DNA from: Kangiella sp.
Lineage (GTDB): Bacteria; Pseudomonadota; Gammaproteobacteria; Enterobacterales; Kangiellaceae
Assembly (NCBI GenBank): GCA_002733465.1
Contig: NVVT01000008.1
Location: 106,911-117,697, forward strand
Reading direction: 5' to 3'
Length of the DNA stretch: 10,787 nucleotides
The notes beneath the pieces were generated by a model. The model was not told the origin of the DNA. It ran no database searches and worked only from the letters and a program-made list of their open reading frames with translations. The translations under genes and the position numbers were made by a program. Of the stretch, positions 1-6,402 are shown piece after piece (position 1 is the stretch's first letter; the number at the start of each line of letters is the position of its first letter).

Positions 1-141
1 AAAGGCGGTTTACTTTCTGCTGCACTTGCCGTCAGTTTACACTGCCCAGGCGTTACCTGGCACTCTACTCTTTAAAGTCCGGACTTTCCTCCCCTTAAAA
101 ACAAATTAATGAATTAAGCGGCGACTGTCCAGTTGACCCTC
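1..141 (-). ncRNA. rnpB: RNase P RNA, class A, 5' part (cut by window edge)
   Basis: This is the catalytic RNA of RNase P, which trims the 5' leader from tRNA precursors. Read on the minus strand it starts near 141 with GAGGGTCAACTGGACAGTCG, matching the E. coli 5' end (GAAGCTGACCAGACAGTCGC). The universal GGAGGAAAGTCCGGACT block follows at about 76-92. Then come GTGCCAGGTAACGCCTGG and, at the edge, a block ending AAACCGCC, in the same order and spacing as E. coli. The 3' part lies beyond base 1. The P3 region (about 92-120) is AT-rich and short compared with the GC-rich enterobacterial P3. A promoter sits at the right distance upstream. The 5' end is placed by similarity and could be off by a few bases. 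Confidence 0.94.
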
Positions 142-148
142 GGAGAGT

Positions 149-177
149 ATTTTACCATTGATAAAGAAATTACATAA
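149..177 (-). promoter_or_regulatory. Candidate sigma-70 promoter of rnpB
   Basis: On the minus strand a -10 box TAAAAT (149-154) lies 7 bases before the inferred rnpB 5' end. A weak -35 box TTATGT (172-177) is 17 bases further upstream. The fit to the RNA start supports the -10. The -35 has only a partial match. Confidence 0.5.
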
Positions 178-179
178 CC

Positions 180-204
180 AGAATTCGCATAAAAAATGAA
201 TTCT
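180..204. repeat. Short inverted repeat between the barrel gene and rnpB
   Basis: AGAATTC and GAATTCT form a 7-base-pair stem around an 11-base loop, between the stop codon of the gene at 211 and the rnpB promoter. There is no clean U-run after the stem on the minus strand, so it is at best a weak terminator. No better terminator separates the two transcripts. Confidence 0.3.
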
Positions 205-210
205 ATAAAA

Positions 211-681
211 TTAAAAAGCCCAAACAAGTGCTACGCCGTAAACGTTGACTGTTTCACCATCTATAGTGTCAACATTAAATGAAGGTTCGATCCCAATACC
301 ACCAACATGAAATTCATAACTAACACCGTAATGGGTTAAACTTTCAATATGACCATGAGCTCCACCCACCGTTTCACGACCAAAACCAGCGCCTAAACGC
401 CAACCTGCCATAGGATGATAATAACCTGCAATAATTTTAGAAGTTATACCATCGCCATGATGTGCATCACTCGCTTTTTCATAAACGAATCCAACACCCC
501 AATGGGAGTTGATTTTAAATTCATACTCTATGCCTAGTAGCGTTTCACTTTCATCTGCGTCTAAAACCCCCGCAAAAATACCAATATAATGACTCTTTTG
601 ATGGTTAGAATCTGAGGCAAAAGATATTGTTGAAAAAAAACATAGTGCGACAAAGAGTATAGATTTATTGAGAATAGGCAT
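211..681 (-). CDS. Small secreted beta-barrel-like protein, unknown function
   Basis: I do not recognise a named family for this 156-residue protein. Residues 1-22 form a Sec signal peptide (N5-K6, hydrophobic 8-19, likely cleavage after SFA at 20-22). The mature part alternates polar and hydrophobic residues in about eight short stretches rich in Gly, Tyr and Trp (for example 48-56, 60-70, 93-103, 113-126, 145-156). It ends in Trp-Ala-Phe, a terminal aromatic typical of BAM-inserted outer-membrane barrels. An eight-stranded barrel like OmpA-N or OmpW is therefore the inference. Several histidines (74-75, 109, 111, 117) fall in predicted loops. The start is backed by AAAGGA about 9 bases upstream. 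It lies 35 bases after cheV with no clear terminator, so cotranscription is possible. Confidence 0.75.
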   Translation of the reverse strand: MPILNKSILFVALCFFSTISFASDSNHQKSHYIGIFAGVLDADESETLLGIEYEFKINSHWGVGFVYEKASDAHHGDGITSKIIAGYYHPMAGWRLGAGFGRETVGGAHGHIESLTHYGVSYEFHVGGIGIEPSFNVDTIDGETVNVYGVALVWAF

Positions 682-716
682 CGACTTGATTCCTTTGCCG
701 TTTTATTGAAAAGCCT

Positions 717-1667
717 TTATCCAATTAACTTAATGATAGTATCCGCTAATTCCAAAGGCTGAAATTTTGCTACGTAAGCATCGGCGCCTACTTTTTTCCC
801 CATTGCGGTATTGGTCTCTGCGCTAAGAGATGAATGCATAATGACTGGAATACCTTTAAATCTTTCGTCTGTTTTAATATTTTTAGTTAATACATAGCCA
901 TCCATTTCTGGCATTTCTACATCAGTCACGATAATACTGAGAACGTCCTTCATGGTTTTACCTTCTGCAGTGGCTTTGTCAGCCATATCATTGAGTTTTT
1001 CCCACGCTTTTTTGCCATTTATACAACTAATTCCTGTAATGCCTAATTTTTCTATAGTCTGTTTAACTTGCTTTCGAGCAACTCCTGAGTCATCCGCGTA
1101 TAAAACGGTCACGCTCTTGTCATTAATGCTAGGCATCCCTTGAAAAACACTATCATCATCATAAAAGCCAGCGGTTTCCGCCAAAACTTTTTCTACATCC
1201 ATGATCATCACTAAACCTTTATCCGTGATATCTGTTACTGCCGTGACCAGACCGCCTTTTTGACTATCCATCATCGGTGGTGGCGCTTTCACATCATCCC
1301 AATTAAGGCGCTCAATATTATCAACCGACTCAACTAAAAAGCCTTGAACATTTTTGTTGTATTCAGTAATGATCATAATGCTAGGCTTTCTATCACCTTC
1401 AACATTTACTTTACAATATTTAGCTAGATTGATAACCGGGATAGTAATTCCACGTAAACTGACCATTCCTTCTACAGAGTCTGGCATATCCGGTGCTTTT
1501 GTGATCTGTGGTTTATGCATGACCTCTCTAACTTTAAAAACATTAATTCCATAGATCTCTGCATGCTCCTCACCAACTTCTTTACCAATACTAAAGAGCA
1601 AAATCTCCATTTTATTGGTGCCAGCAAGCTTTGTGCGCTCATCGATTGATTTCATTAATGTAGACAT
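717..1667 (-). CDS. cheV: Chemotaxis coupling protein CheV (CheW-REC)
   Basis: CheV links chemoreceptors to the histidine kinase CheA in the cytoplasm, and its receiver domain lets CheA phosphorylation feed back on receptor coupling. Residues about 18-165 are a CheW-like domain: EIYGINVFKVREV (37-49) and the block SLRGITIPVINLAKYC (70-85) are typical. Residues about 185-316 are a response-regulator receiver with the acidic pair D192-D193, phospho-acceptor D249 in TDVEMPEMDG, the switch residue S279 in VIMHSS and the conserved lysine K301 in VAKF. All catalytic positions are intact, and 316 residues is normal for CheV. The start has an A/G-rich binding site (AAGAAG). A second Met at residue 5 is possible. 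No CheA, CheR or CheB lies in the window, so it works with chemotaxis genes elsewhere. Confidence 0.95.
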   Translation of the reverse strand: MSTLMKSIDERTKLAGTNKMEILLFSIGKEVGEEHAEIYGINVFKVREVMHKPQITKAPDMPDSVEGMVSLRGITIPVINLAKYCKVNVEGDRKPSIMIITEYNKNVQGFLVESVDNIERLNWDDVKAPPPMMDSQKGGLVTAVTDITDKGLVMIMDVEKVLAETAGFYDDDSVFQGMPSINDKSVTVLYADDSGVARKQVKQTIEKLGITGISCINGKKAWEKLNDMADKATAEGKTMKDVLSIIVTDVEMPEMDGYVLTKNIKTDERFKGIPVIMHSSLSAETNTAMGKKVGADAYVAKFQPLELADTIIKLIG

Positions 1668-1741
1668 ATTATTTCTTCTTTTGATATTAATTAGTACACT
1701 AAGGTCTAAATCGTAAAAACATTAATGCCATCTCTAACTAG

Positions 1742-1770
1742 AGTTTAGTTGTAAAACTAACTTTTTGTTT
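1742..1770 (+). terminator. Terminator-like hairpin on plus strand, upstream of cheV
   Basis: AGTTTAGTT and AACTAACT pair with one bulged T around a GTAA loop (1742-1762), and TTTTTGTTT follows on the plus strand. No plus-strand gene precedes it. It could end antisense transcription or be chance in AT-rich DNA. The rest of 1668-1814 shows no convincing cheV promoter. Confidence 0.25.
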
Positions 1771-1814
1771 AATAATTTGGAAAAAGATCTGAATTTCAAA
1801 TGTTTGTATGGTTA

Positions 1815-1985
1815 GGTGTCGGAGTCAAATTGACTAGTTCTTTCAGGTTAATTTTAATTAAATTTTCGCCTAGACCGTTGAAAAACGTGGATTGATTTGA
1901 CTCTGATACCGGTTGTGCTCGAAGTTGTATGGGTGCAAATATAACTTCATCACGTATCAGAGTCACAAAAGACTGACTCCGACAC
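1815..1985. repeat. Nested inverted-repeat cassette, REP/REPIN-like
   Basis: Four copies of a 12-base core alternate in orientation. GTGTCGGAGTCA lies at 1816-1827 and its exact reverse complement at 1974-1985. GTATCAGAGTCA lies at 1954-1965 and its exact reverse complement at 1898-1909. The two versions differ at 2 of 12 positions. The first pair extends to 16 bases (1815-1830 against 1895-1910, 14 of 16 matching) and bounds a 96-base unit. The second pair forms a 32-base hairpin with an 8-base loop. No transposase lies in the window. The layout resembles REP elements mobilised by REP-associated tyrosine transposases (IS200/IS605-related). That family link is inference. Confidence 0.7.
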
Positions 1986-2040
1986 TTTATTGTTTGTTAT
2001 TAATCGCTACAAATAGAATTGGTTATAATTAATTTCAATT

Positions 2041-2064
2041 AAAAAAGTCCAAATCGGACATTTT
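2041..2064 (-). terminator. Probable intrinsic terminator of the TorF-like gene
   Basis: On the minus strand GTCC-GATTT-GGAC is followed directly by TTTTTT, with A4 before the stem able to extend the pairing past one mismatch. It overlaps the stop codon of the TorF-type gene. The stem is short (4 base pairs) but the U-run is good and the position is right. Confidence 0.5.
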
Positions 2065-2707
2065 ATAGGTCAAACTCTTTACCAAAAGAAAAATACAATG
2101 ACTCATCATCGTTTAAATCACTGCCACTTACGAGCAAACCAACACCAATATCAAAACCGCCTATCTCTGCTCCGTAGCTTAAATCAAAATATTCGCCTTC
2201 TGCATCATCACCATAAACGCCTATTGTTCCGGTAAAGCTCCCAGCGGTATAGGCCAGAGTGAGTATTGTATAATTTCCTTCCGTAGCAGATTCATTACCA
2301 ACTACGCCATCCCACTTACCAATACTATAAGATGCTTCAAAATCAGACATGGTATATCCGAGATTTATTTCGTTGTAAGCAGAGTCAAAATCTCCTGTAT
2401 ATTGGTACGATGTAAAGCCAACAGAAAAACTACTAGCATCATTAATTTCAAATGCATAAGCACCATATAAATCGACCTCCAAACCATCTTGGACATCGGC
2501 AGCCCATGTTCCTACACTTACACTGCCACTCTCATAATCTAATCCGACGCTAGTTGAAGCGCCTCCGGTTTGCTGTATACCTCTAAAGTGATATTGGGAG
2601 ACAAGCCCGATGTTAGCACTTAAACTTGAGCTTTCTTCAGAGCTTACATTGCTAATAAAACAAGCGCTCGATAAAATTGCGACGATAGGCAGTATTGTGT
2701 GTTTCAT
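2063..2707 (-). CDS. TorF-family putative porin
   Basis: This 214-residue protein matches the TorF/gcw_chp family of outer-membrane barrels (TIGR02001 as I recall it). The hallmark is SANIGLVSQYHFRGIQQT at residues 30-47, just after the signal peptide, followed by alternating amphipathic strands rich in Gly, Ser, Tyr and Asp and a GLEVDLYGAYAFE strand (75-87). Residues 1-23 form the signal peptide. C16 lies in it, but LSSAC is not a proper lipobox, so this is not called a lipoprotein. The C-terminus is FDL rather than the usual terminal Phe. Transport substrate is unknown. The start has GGAG 5 bases upstream. It follows the chemoreceptor by 36 bases. A weak promoter inside the end of that gene (TTGTTA at 2761-2766, 17 bases, TTTATT at 2738-2743) could serve it separately. 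Confidence 0.85.
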   Translation of the reverse strand: MKHTILPIVAILSSACFISNVSSEESSSLSANIGLVSQYHFRGIQQTGGASTSVGLDYESGSVSVGTWAADVQDGLEVDLYGAYAFEINDASSFSVGFTSYQYTGDFDSAYNEINLGYTMSDFEASYSIGKWDGVVGNESATEGNYTILTLAYTAGSFTGTIGVYGDDAEGEYFDLSYGAEIGGFDIGVGLLVSGSDLNDDESLYFSFGKEFDL

Positions 2708-2720
2708 ATTTGCTCCAAAT

Positions 2721-2735
2721 AAGCCTAACTGGCTT
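2721..2735 (-). other. Short hairpin between chemoreceptor and TorF-like gene
   Basis: AAGCC and GGCTT pair around AGTTA in the 36-base gap. The minus-strand tail is ATTTGG, too weak for a confident terminator. It would sit at the very start of a TorF mRNA begun from the weak promoter noted with that gene. Confidence 0.25.
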
Positions 2736-2743
2736 TTAATAAA

Positions 2744-5074
2744 TTAAATTTTAAATTGATTAACAAGTGTCGAAATTTGATTTGATAAATTATTAATTTC
2801 ATTTGCGGCTTCTGATGTTCCATTAGTCTTAGTCACTGATTCTATGCATAAATCATTGATTTGCACGACGCTACGATTCACATCTTCCGCAACCGCTACT
2901 TGCTCTTCTGAAGCTGTTGCTATTTGGGTAGCCATATCATTGACATTAGCGATTGACGAGTCAATTTCAGATAATACGTTAAATGTTTCAGTACTAAGTC
3001 GCTCGCTTTCAATCGCTTGTTTTGCGCTTTGAGCCATCGATTCAACTGATTTTTTTGTTGCTGACTGTAATCTTTCAATCATTGATTGAATTTCTTCTGT
3101 TGAAGTTTGCGTTCGCGATGCAAGCGTTCTAACTTCATCAGCAACAACAGCAAAACCTCTACCTTGCTCACCGGCTCTAGCCGCTTCTATGGCTGCGTTC
3201 AGCGCTAACAAATTGGTTTGATCCGCAATTTGCTTTATGACATCTAATACAGTACCAATCGCGTCAGAATCTTTTTCAAGGTTTGAAATGCTTGTTGACG
3301 TTTGTTCAATAAACGAAGCCATACTTTTGCTAGCCTGCAAATTTTTGTCAGTTGCTTCTTTAGCCTGTTTAGATACGTTAGCAATTTCTTGAGTTGCCGT
3401 TGAGGTAGAATCCACATTGGTCGCTACTTCAGCTAACGTTGCTTGCATTTCTGTCATAGCGGTTGCTAATTGTTGGGTTTCGTCTTGCTGAGCAGAAATC
3501 GCATGCAATGAACCTGATGCTATTTCAGATAATTCTGTAGAATAAGTATTCAAGTTCGAACTAACTGAATTTAAATCGCTTATCATTTGTTGCAGTTTCC
3601 CCATAAATTGGTTAAACCATTTACCAATTTCAGATAATTCATCGCCCTTTGATTCTTCTAATCTATGTGTTAAATCACCATCGCCAATAGCCAACTCTTT
3701 CATTGCATCACTAGTTTTATCTAATAATTTCCCTACGTAACTTGCTAACATCCAACTCGCAATTCCGCCCAAAATAATAGATAAAATACCGATCAATAAT
3801 GAGGAGTTTACAATGGCACTATTAAGGACACCTATAGAACGAAATGCCTCTTGTTCATCGATTTCAGCTAAAATCGTCCAATTAAGACCCTTTATTTTTA
3901 CTGGTGCATAAGCTGATAAAACTGGTACATTCCTATAGTCTGGGAAAATTTGAAACCCCGTTCTACCTGCCAATGCTTCACTAACTCCCGGCGTATTAAC
4001 TTTTTGTAAACCTATACTCGATTTTTTAGTTTTTATTGACTTAATTTCTTTATTAGTAAAACCAGCTTTTTTCAATGCTGAAAAATAGCCTGAAGCATCC
4101 TCAACTAAAAACCGACTTTCATTCTTAATGAAATGATCATCTCCCACTAAATAAGTTTCACCTGACTCACCTAAACCAACCTGGCTCCATTTGTTTTGAT
4201 GGGTCATAATTCCAGAAATATCACCAATTGGCATTTGAAATATTAGGATCCCTATTTTTTGTCCATTATCGTAAATTGGCGATGCTATAAATGAAGCCAT
4301 ATCCATATATGACGGAGGATAGGGTGCAAAATCGGTGATGACAGAATCTGATTCATTGGTTAATTGATTCGCTTTACGAAAAACTTCACCTATGCCAGTG
4401 TTAGCAAAAGGACCATCTATTAACGAAGATGTATAATCTAATTCCTTAAAAACTGAATAGACAATATCACCGGTATTTGGGTCAACTAAAAAGATGTCGT
4501 AATAGCCAAACTGTGATTGATAATCACGAATATGGTCGTGAAATTTACTGTGAAAACTGACATAACTGCTATTTCCTACCGCATCAGTCAATTTATCCTT
4601 TTCACCTAAAGCGCTTGAGTTATTCGATATAAAGAGATCTTGTAAAGCGATAGAATCATCATCTAATTGATCTAACCAACGTGTAGATTGTGACGATTCG
4701 CCACCGTTTCTATTTTTGTATTCTCCGTTAAAATCATTACTATAATATGAATTTAGCGCTTGACGCGAGTTAGATATATTAATATTGCTAGATTCTTGTC
4801 TAAATTGTTTAAATGCCGATTTAAACTGAGACATGGAATCAATGATCATGCGATCATTAGAAAACGTTTTAATTTGCTTATCTAATCGCCTAAAATACCT
4901 CTCAATAGAAGCTTTTGTTGTATCTCGCACAGATATTAACTGCTTTTGAGAGAGCTCTTCTATAGCAACTGTTGCCGATTCTTCGGCGATCCAAACAATT
5001 GATATACTCAAAAATAGAACAACAATAATACTTTGAAGAATCGATGATAGTGTGATTTTGTGTTTAATTTTCAT
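2744..5074 (-). CDS. Methyl-accepting chemotaxis protein, large periplasmic sensor domain
   Basis: This is a transmembrane chemoreceptor that binds a ligand outside the membrane and controls CheA through CheW or CheV. Transmembrane helix 1 is about 9-30 and helix 2 about 418-445. The roughly 390-residue periplasmic part between them has double-Cache hallmarks: YYDIFLVDPNTGDIVYS (191-207), SPIYDNGQKIGILIFQMP (265-282), GLGESGETYLVGDD (300-313) and NWTILAEID (398-406). HAMP is about 441-495. The signalling hairpin tip is near 612-650 and contains IADQTNLLALNAAIEAARAG, GRGFAVVADEVR and LASRT, essentially invariant in the family. There is no C-terminal CheR-docking pentapeptide (it ends NQFKI). 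The ligand cannot be read from the sequence. AAGGA lies about 10 bases before the ATG. A promoter within tandem repeats lies upstream. Confidence 0.95.
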   Translation of the reverse strand: MKIKHKITLSSILQSIIVVLFLSISIVWIAEESATVAIEELSQKQLISVRDTTKASIERYFRRLDKQIKTFSNDRMIIDSMSQFKSAFKQFRQESSNINISNSRQALNSYYSNDFNGEYKNRNGGESSQSTRWLDQLDDDSIALQDLFISNNSSALGEKDKLTDAVGNSSYVSFHSKFHDHIRDYQSQFGYYDIFLVDPNTGDIVYSVFKELDYTSSLIDGPFANTGIGEVFRKANQLTNESDSVITDFAPYPPSYMDMASFIASPIYDNGQKIGILIFQMPIGDISGIMTHQNKWSQVGLGESGETYLVGDDHFIKNESRFLVEDASGYFSALKKAGFTNKEIKSIKTKKSSIGLQKVNTPGVSEALAGRTGFQIFPDYRNVPVLSAYAPVKIKGLNWTILAEIDEQEAFRSIGVLNSAIVNSSLLIGILSIILGGIASWMLASYVGKLLDKTSDAMKELAIGDGDLTHRLEESKGDELSEIGKWFNQFMGKLQQMISDLNSVSSNLNTYSTELSEIASGSLHAISAQQDETQQLATAMTEMQATLAEVATNVDSTSTATQEIANVSKQAKEATDKNLQASKSMASFIEQTSTSISNLEKDSDAIGTVLDVIKQIADQTNLLALNAAIEAARAGEQGRGFAVVADEVRTLASRTQTSTEEIQSMIERLQSATKKSVESMAQSAKQAIESERLSTETFNVLSEIDSSIANVNDMATQIATASEEQVAVAEDVNRSVVQINDLCIESVTKTNGTSEAANEINNLSNQISTLVNQFKI

Positions 5075-5141
5075 TAAAAAGGCTTCCTTGCAGCAACAAT
5101 TTGGTTACTATTAGACAAAATTAAATAATATCAAAGTGGCG

Positions 5142-5171
5142 GGTTATAGAAGGTTATAGAAGGTTATAGAA
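5142..5171. repeat. Three perfect tandem copies of a 10-base repeat
   Basis: GGTTATAGAA occurs three times without interruption at 5142-5151, 5152-5161 and 5162-5171. Read on the minus strand each copy supplies TATAAC, a near-perfect -10 box. The array lies 68 bases before the chemoreceptor start codon, in its promoter. Confidence 0.9.
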
Positions 5172-5182
5172 ATGATAGTCAA
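5153..5182 (-). promoter_or_regulatory. Candidate sigma-70 promoter of the chemoreceptor gene
   Basis: On the minus strand the -35 box TTGACT (5177-5182, 5 of 6) is 18 bases from TATAAC (5153-5158, 5 of 6) in the middle tandem copy. The other two copies would sit at 8 and 28 bases. The start of transcription would be near 5146, giving a leader of about 70 bases. No sigma-28-type motif (TAAA, N15, GCCGATAA), common for chemotaxis genes, is visible. Confidence 0.6.
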
Positions 5183-5302
5183 GATTTTTAATTTTGCAAA
5201 TTATTGATAACAATAAATAAAATTTTAATTAATTGACTGCGAAAACGAAGAGCCGACTGCATCTACTCTGATTGATGAAAATCGACAAATATAGATATGC
5301 AT

Positions 5303-5331
5303 AAAAAAACCGCATTAAATGCGGTTTTTTT
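5303..5331. terminator. Bidirectional intrinsic terminator after the coiled-coil gene
   Basis: ACCGCAT and ATGCGGT form a 7-base-pair GC-rich stem with a TAA loop, flanked by A7 on the left and T7 on the right, so it works in either direction. On the minus strand it lies 20 bases beyond the stop codon of the coiled-coil gene and separates it from the chemoreceptor. Nothing further is seen in 5190-5300. Confidence 0.9.
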
Positions 5332-5351
5332 GACTACTTGCTTAAGGTTAA

Positions 5352-6221
5352 CTATTTTTTCTTAGACTTTCTTTTTACTGCTTTTTTCTTGGTCGCTGAT
5401 TTTTTAGAGTCTTTATTTTTGGATTCCTTATTTTTAGAATCCTTGTCTTTAGTCGTTTTATCGCCACCATCTGACTTTTTATCATCTTTACTAGAAAGAC
5501 TTTCAACCGCCTCTAATAAATCTTCATCAAGTACCGGAGTCTTCTCTAACGTCTTTTTGTCTTCAACTAAATCTTTTAATTGATCATATTGAGTTTCACA
5601 AAAGGTCTTTAATTCACGAATCTGTTCAACTAGCTTGGCAGACTGCTCTAAGCTTGACTCTAAATCTTTGAAGTCTTGCTCTGCTTTTTGTTTATCTTTC
5701 TTTTGCTTACGTGCATCTTCTTCGGCTTTTTTACGAAGATTGCTTTCGTCCATTTTCTCTTTTTTAAGGTTTTTTAATTTTTTAACTACATTTTCAGGAG
5801 AATCATGTAAGATTTTTTTGATTTGCTTAAGCGCTTTATCTTTATCCGCTATTTCTGCTTTAGCTTTTTTTAACAAATCTGAGTTAGCTTCACGTCCTGC
5901 ATTCACTCGGTGCTCGGCTACTAATCGTTCTTCATGTGACTTGTCAGAAGCTTCCATCGCTTTATTGTGCGCGATATCACTTTCTTTAACTTTAATTTCC
6001 ATTGAAGCAATAGCAGAAGCCGCATCTTCTTGGGCTTTAGTGATATTAGCGTCAGCTTCAGTTGCTCTTTTGGTCGCTTTTTCAAAAGCTTCCTTAATCT
6101 CATCCATACTGCAGTCAGATTTAATTTTAAGGGCTTCAGCTGCGGCGCCAATTAACATTTGTTTGCTTATCGCAAGATCTTTCCAGACCTCTAATTGTAA
6201 TTCTAATTCCGCACGATCCAC
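5352..6221 (-). CDS. Coiled-coil protein with lysine-rich tail, unknown function
   Basis: This 289-residue protein has no signal peptide or membrane segment, so it is likely cytoplasmic. Residues 1-50 are a short ordered N-terminal part (start MDRAELELQLEVWKDLAISK). Residues about 45-220 are almost pure charged coiled coil rich in Ala, Lys and Glu, with the less repetitive HDSPENVVKKLKNLKKEK at 139-156. Residues 245-289 are a Lys/Asp/Ser tail with a 5-residue repeat (KDSKN, KESKN, KDSKK; 15-base DNA repeats at 5401-5445) ending in a nucleic-acid-binding-like basic cluster. I recall similar conserved hypothetical proteins in Alteromonas-type bacteria, from memory only. The start is GTG, supported by AGAGGA 9 bases upstream. 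It is monocistronic, between its own promoter and a strong terminator. The long open frame on the opposite strand is a shadow. Confidence 0.85.
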   Translation of the reverse strand: MDRAELELQLEVWKDLAISKQMLIGAAAEALKIKSDCSMDEIKEAFEKATKRATEADANITKAQEDAASAIASMEIKVKESDIAHNKAMEASDKSHEERLVAEHRVNAGREANSDLLKKAKAEIADKDKALKQIKKILHDSPENVVKKLKNLKKEKMDESNLRKKAEEDARKQKKDKQKAEQDFKDLESSLEQSAKLVEQIRELKTFCETQYDQLKDLVEDKKTLEKTPVLDEDLLEAVESLSSKDDKKSDGGDKTTKDKDSKNKESKNKDSKKSATKKKAVKRKSKKK

Positions 6222-6259
6222 TCAATATTCCTCTTTACTGTTTTAGCTATTGATTAGCA

Positions 6260-6265
6260 ATTATA
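6260..6265 (-). promoter_or_regulatory. Perfect -10 box upstream of the coiled-coil gene
   Basis: TATAAT on the minus strand would start transcription near 6253, about 32 bases before the GTG codon. No good -35 box lies 16-18 bases upstream, so an activator may be needed or the match may be chance. Confidence 0.4.
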
Positions 6266-6361
6266 GATTTGTTTTTACAAGGTTTTAGACTTGACTTAAA
6301 TTGGTCAAATTTTAGGCGGGCATAATAACAAAAGCTGTCGCTAGTCGCTAGTGATTTAGCC

Positions 6362-6390
6362 AAAAAACGCTATTTTTTCAGTGTTTTTTT
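6362..6390 (+). terminator. Terminator-like hairpin on plus strand without a known gene
   Basis: AACGCT (6366-6371) and AGTGTT (6380-6385) pair with one G-U around an 8-base loop. The stem is extended by A-runs before it and T7 after it. Pairing is better on the plus strand than on the minus strand, where it has an A-C mismatch. No plus-strand gene lies upstream. A short tandem repeat (GTCGCTA twice, 6337-6350) precedes it. Confidence 0.35.
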
Positions 6391-6402
6391 ACAACAGTGC
6401 CT

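Noticed and set aside
1668..1741. Sigma-28 (FliA) promoter for cheV
   Set aside because: I looked for TAAA-N15-GCCGATAA on the minus strand and found no acceptable match. Weak sigma-70 matches were not better than chance.
1810..1914. GGTT on both sides of the 96-base inverted-repeat unit as a target-site duplication
   Set aside because: Four bases, offset by one base on the left, is within chance expectation, and REP-type elements do not make target duplications.
1986..2040. Possible transposon remnant to the right of the REP-like cassette
   Set aside because: No transposase-like frame, target duplication or terminal repeat is visible. The sequence is plain AT-rich spacer.
5235..5260. Direct GACTGC repeat, possible operator upstream of the chemoreceptor
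   Set aside because: Only six bases long, with non-symmetric flanks and no palindromic centre.
5635..6246. 203-codon open frame on the plus strand, opposite the coiled-coil gene
   Set aside because: Its Ser, Leu, Cys and Ala-rich composition is what antisense of a Lys/Glu-rich coil gives. It has no ribosome binding site or family features, and the minus-strand gene has a start signal and terminator.
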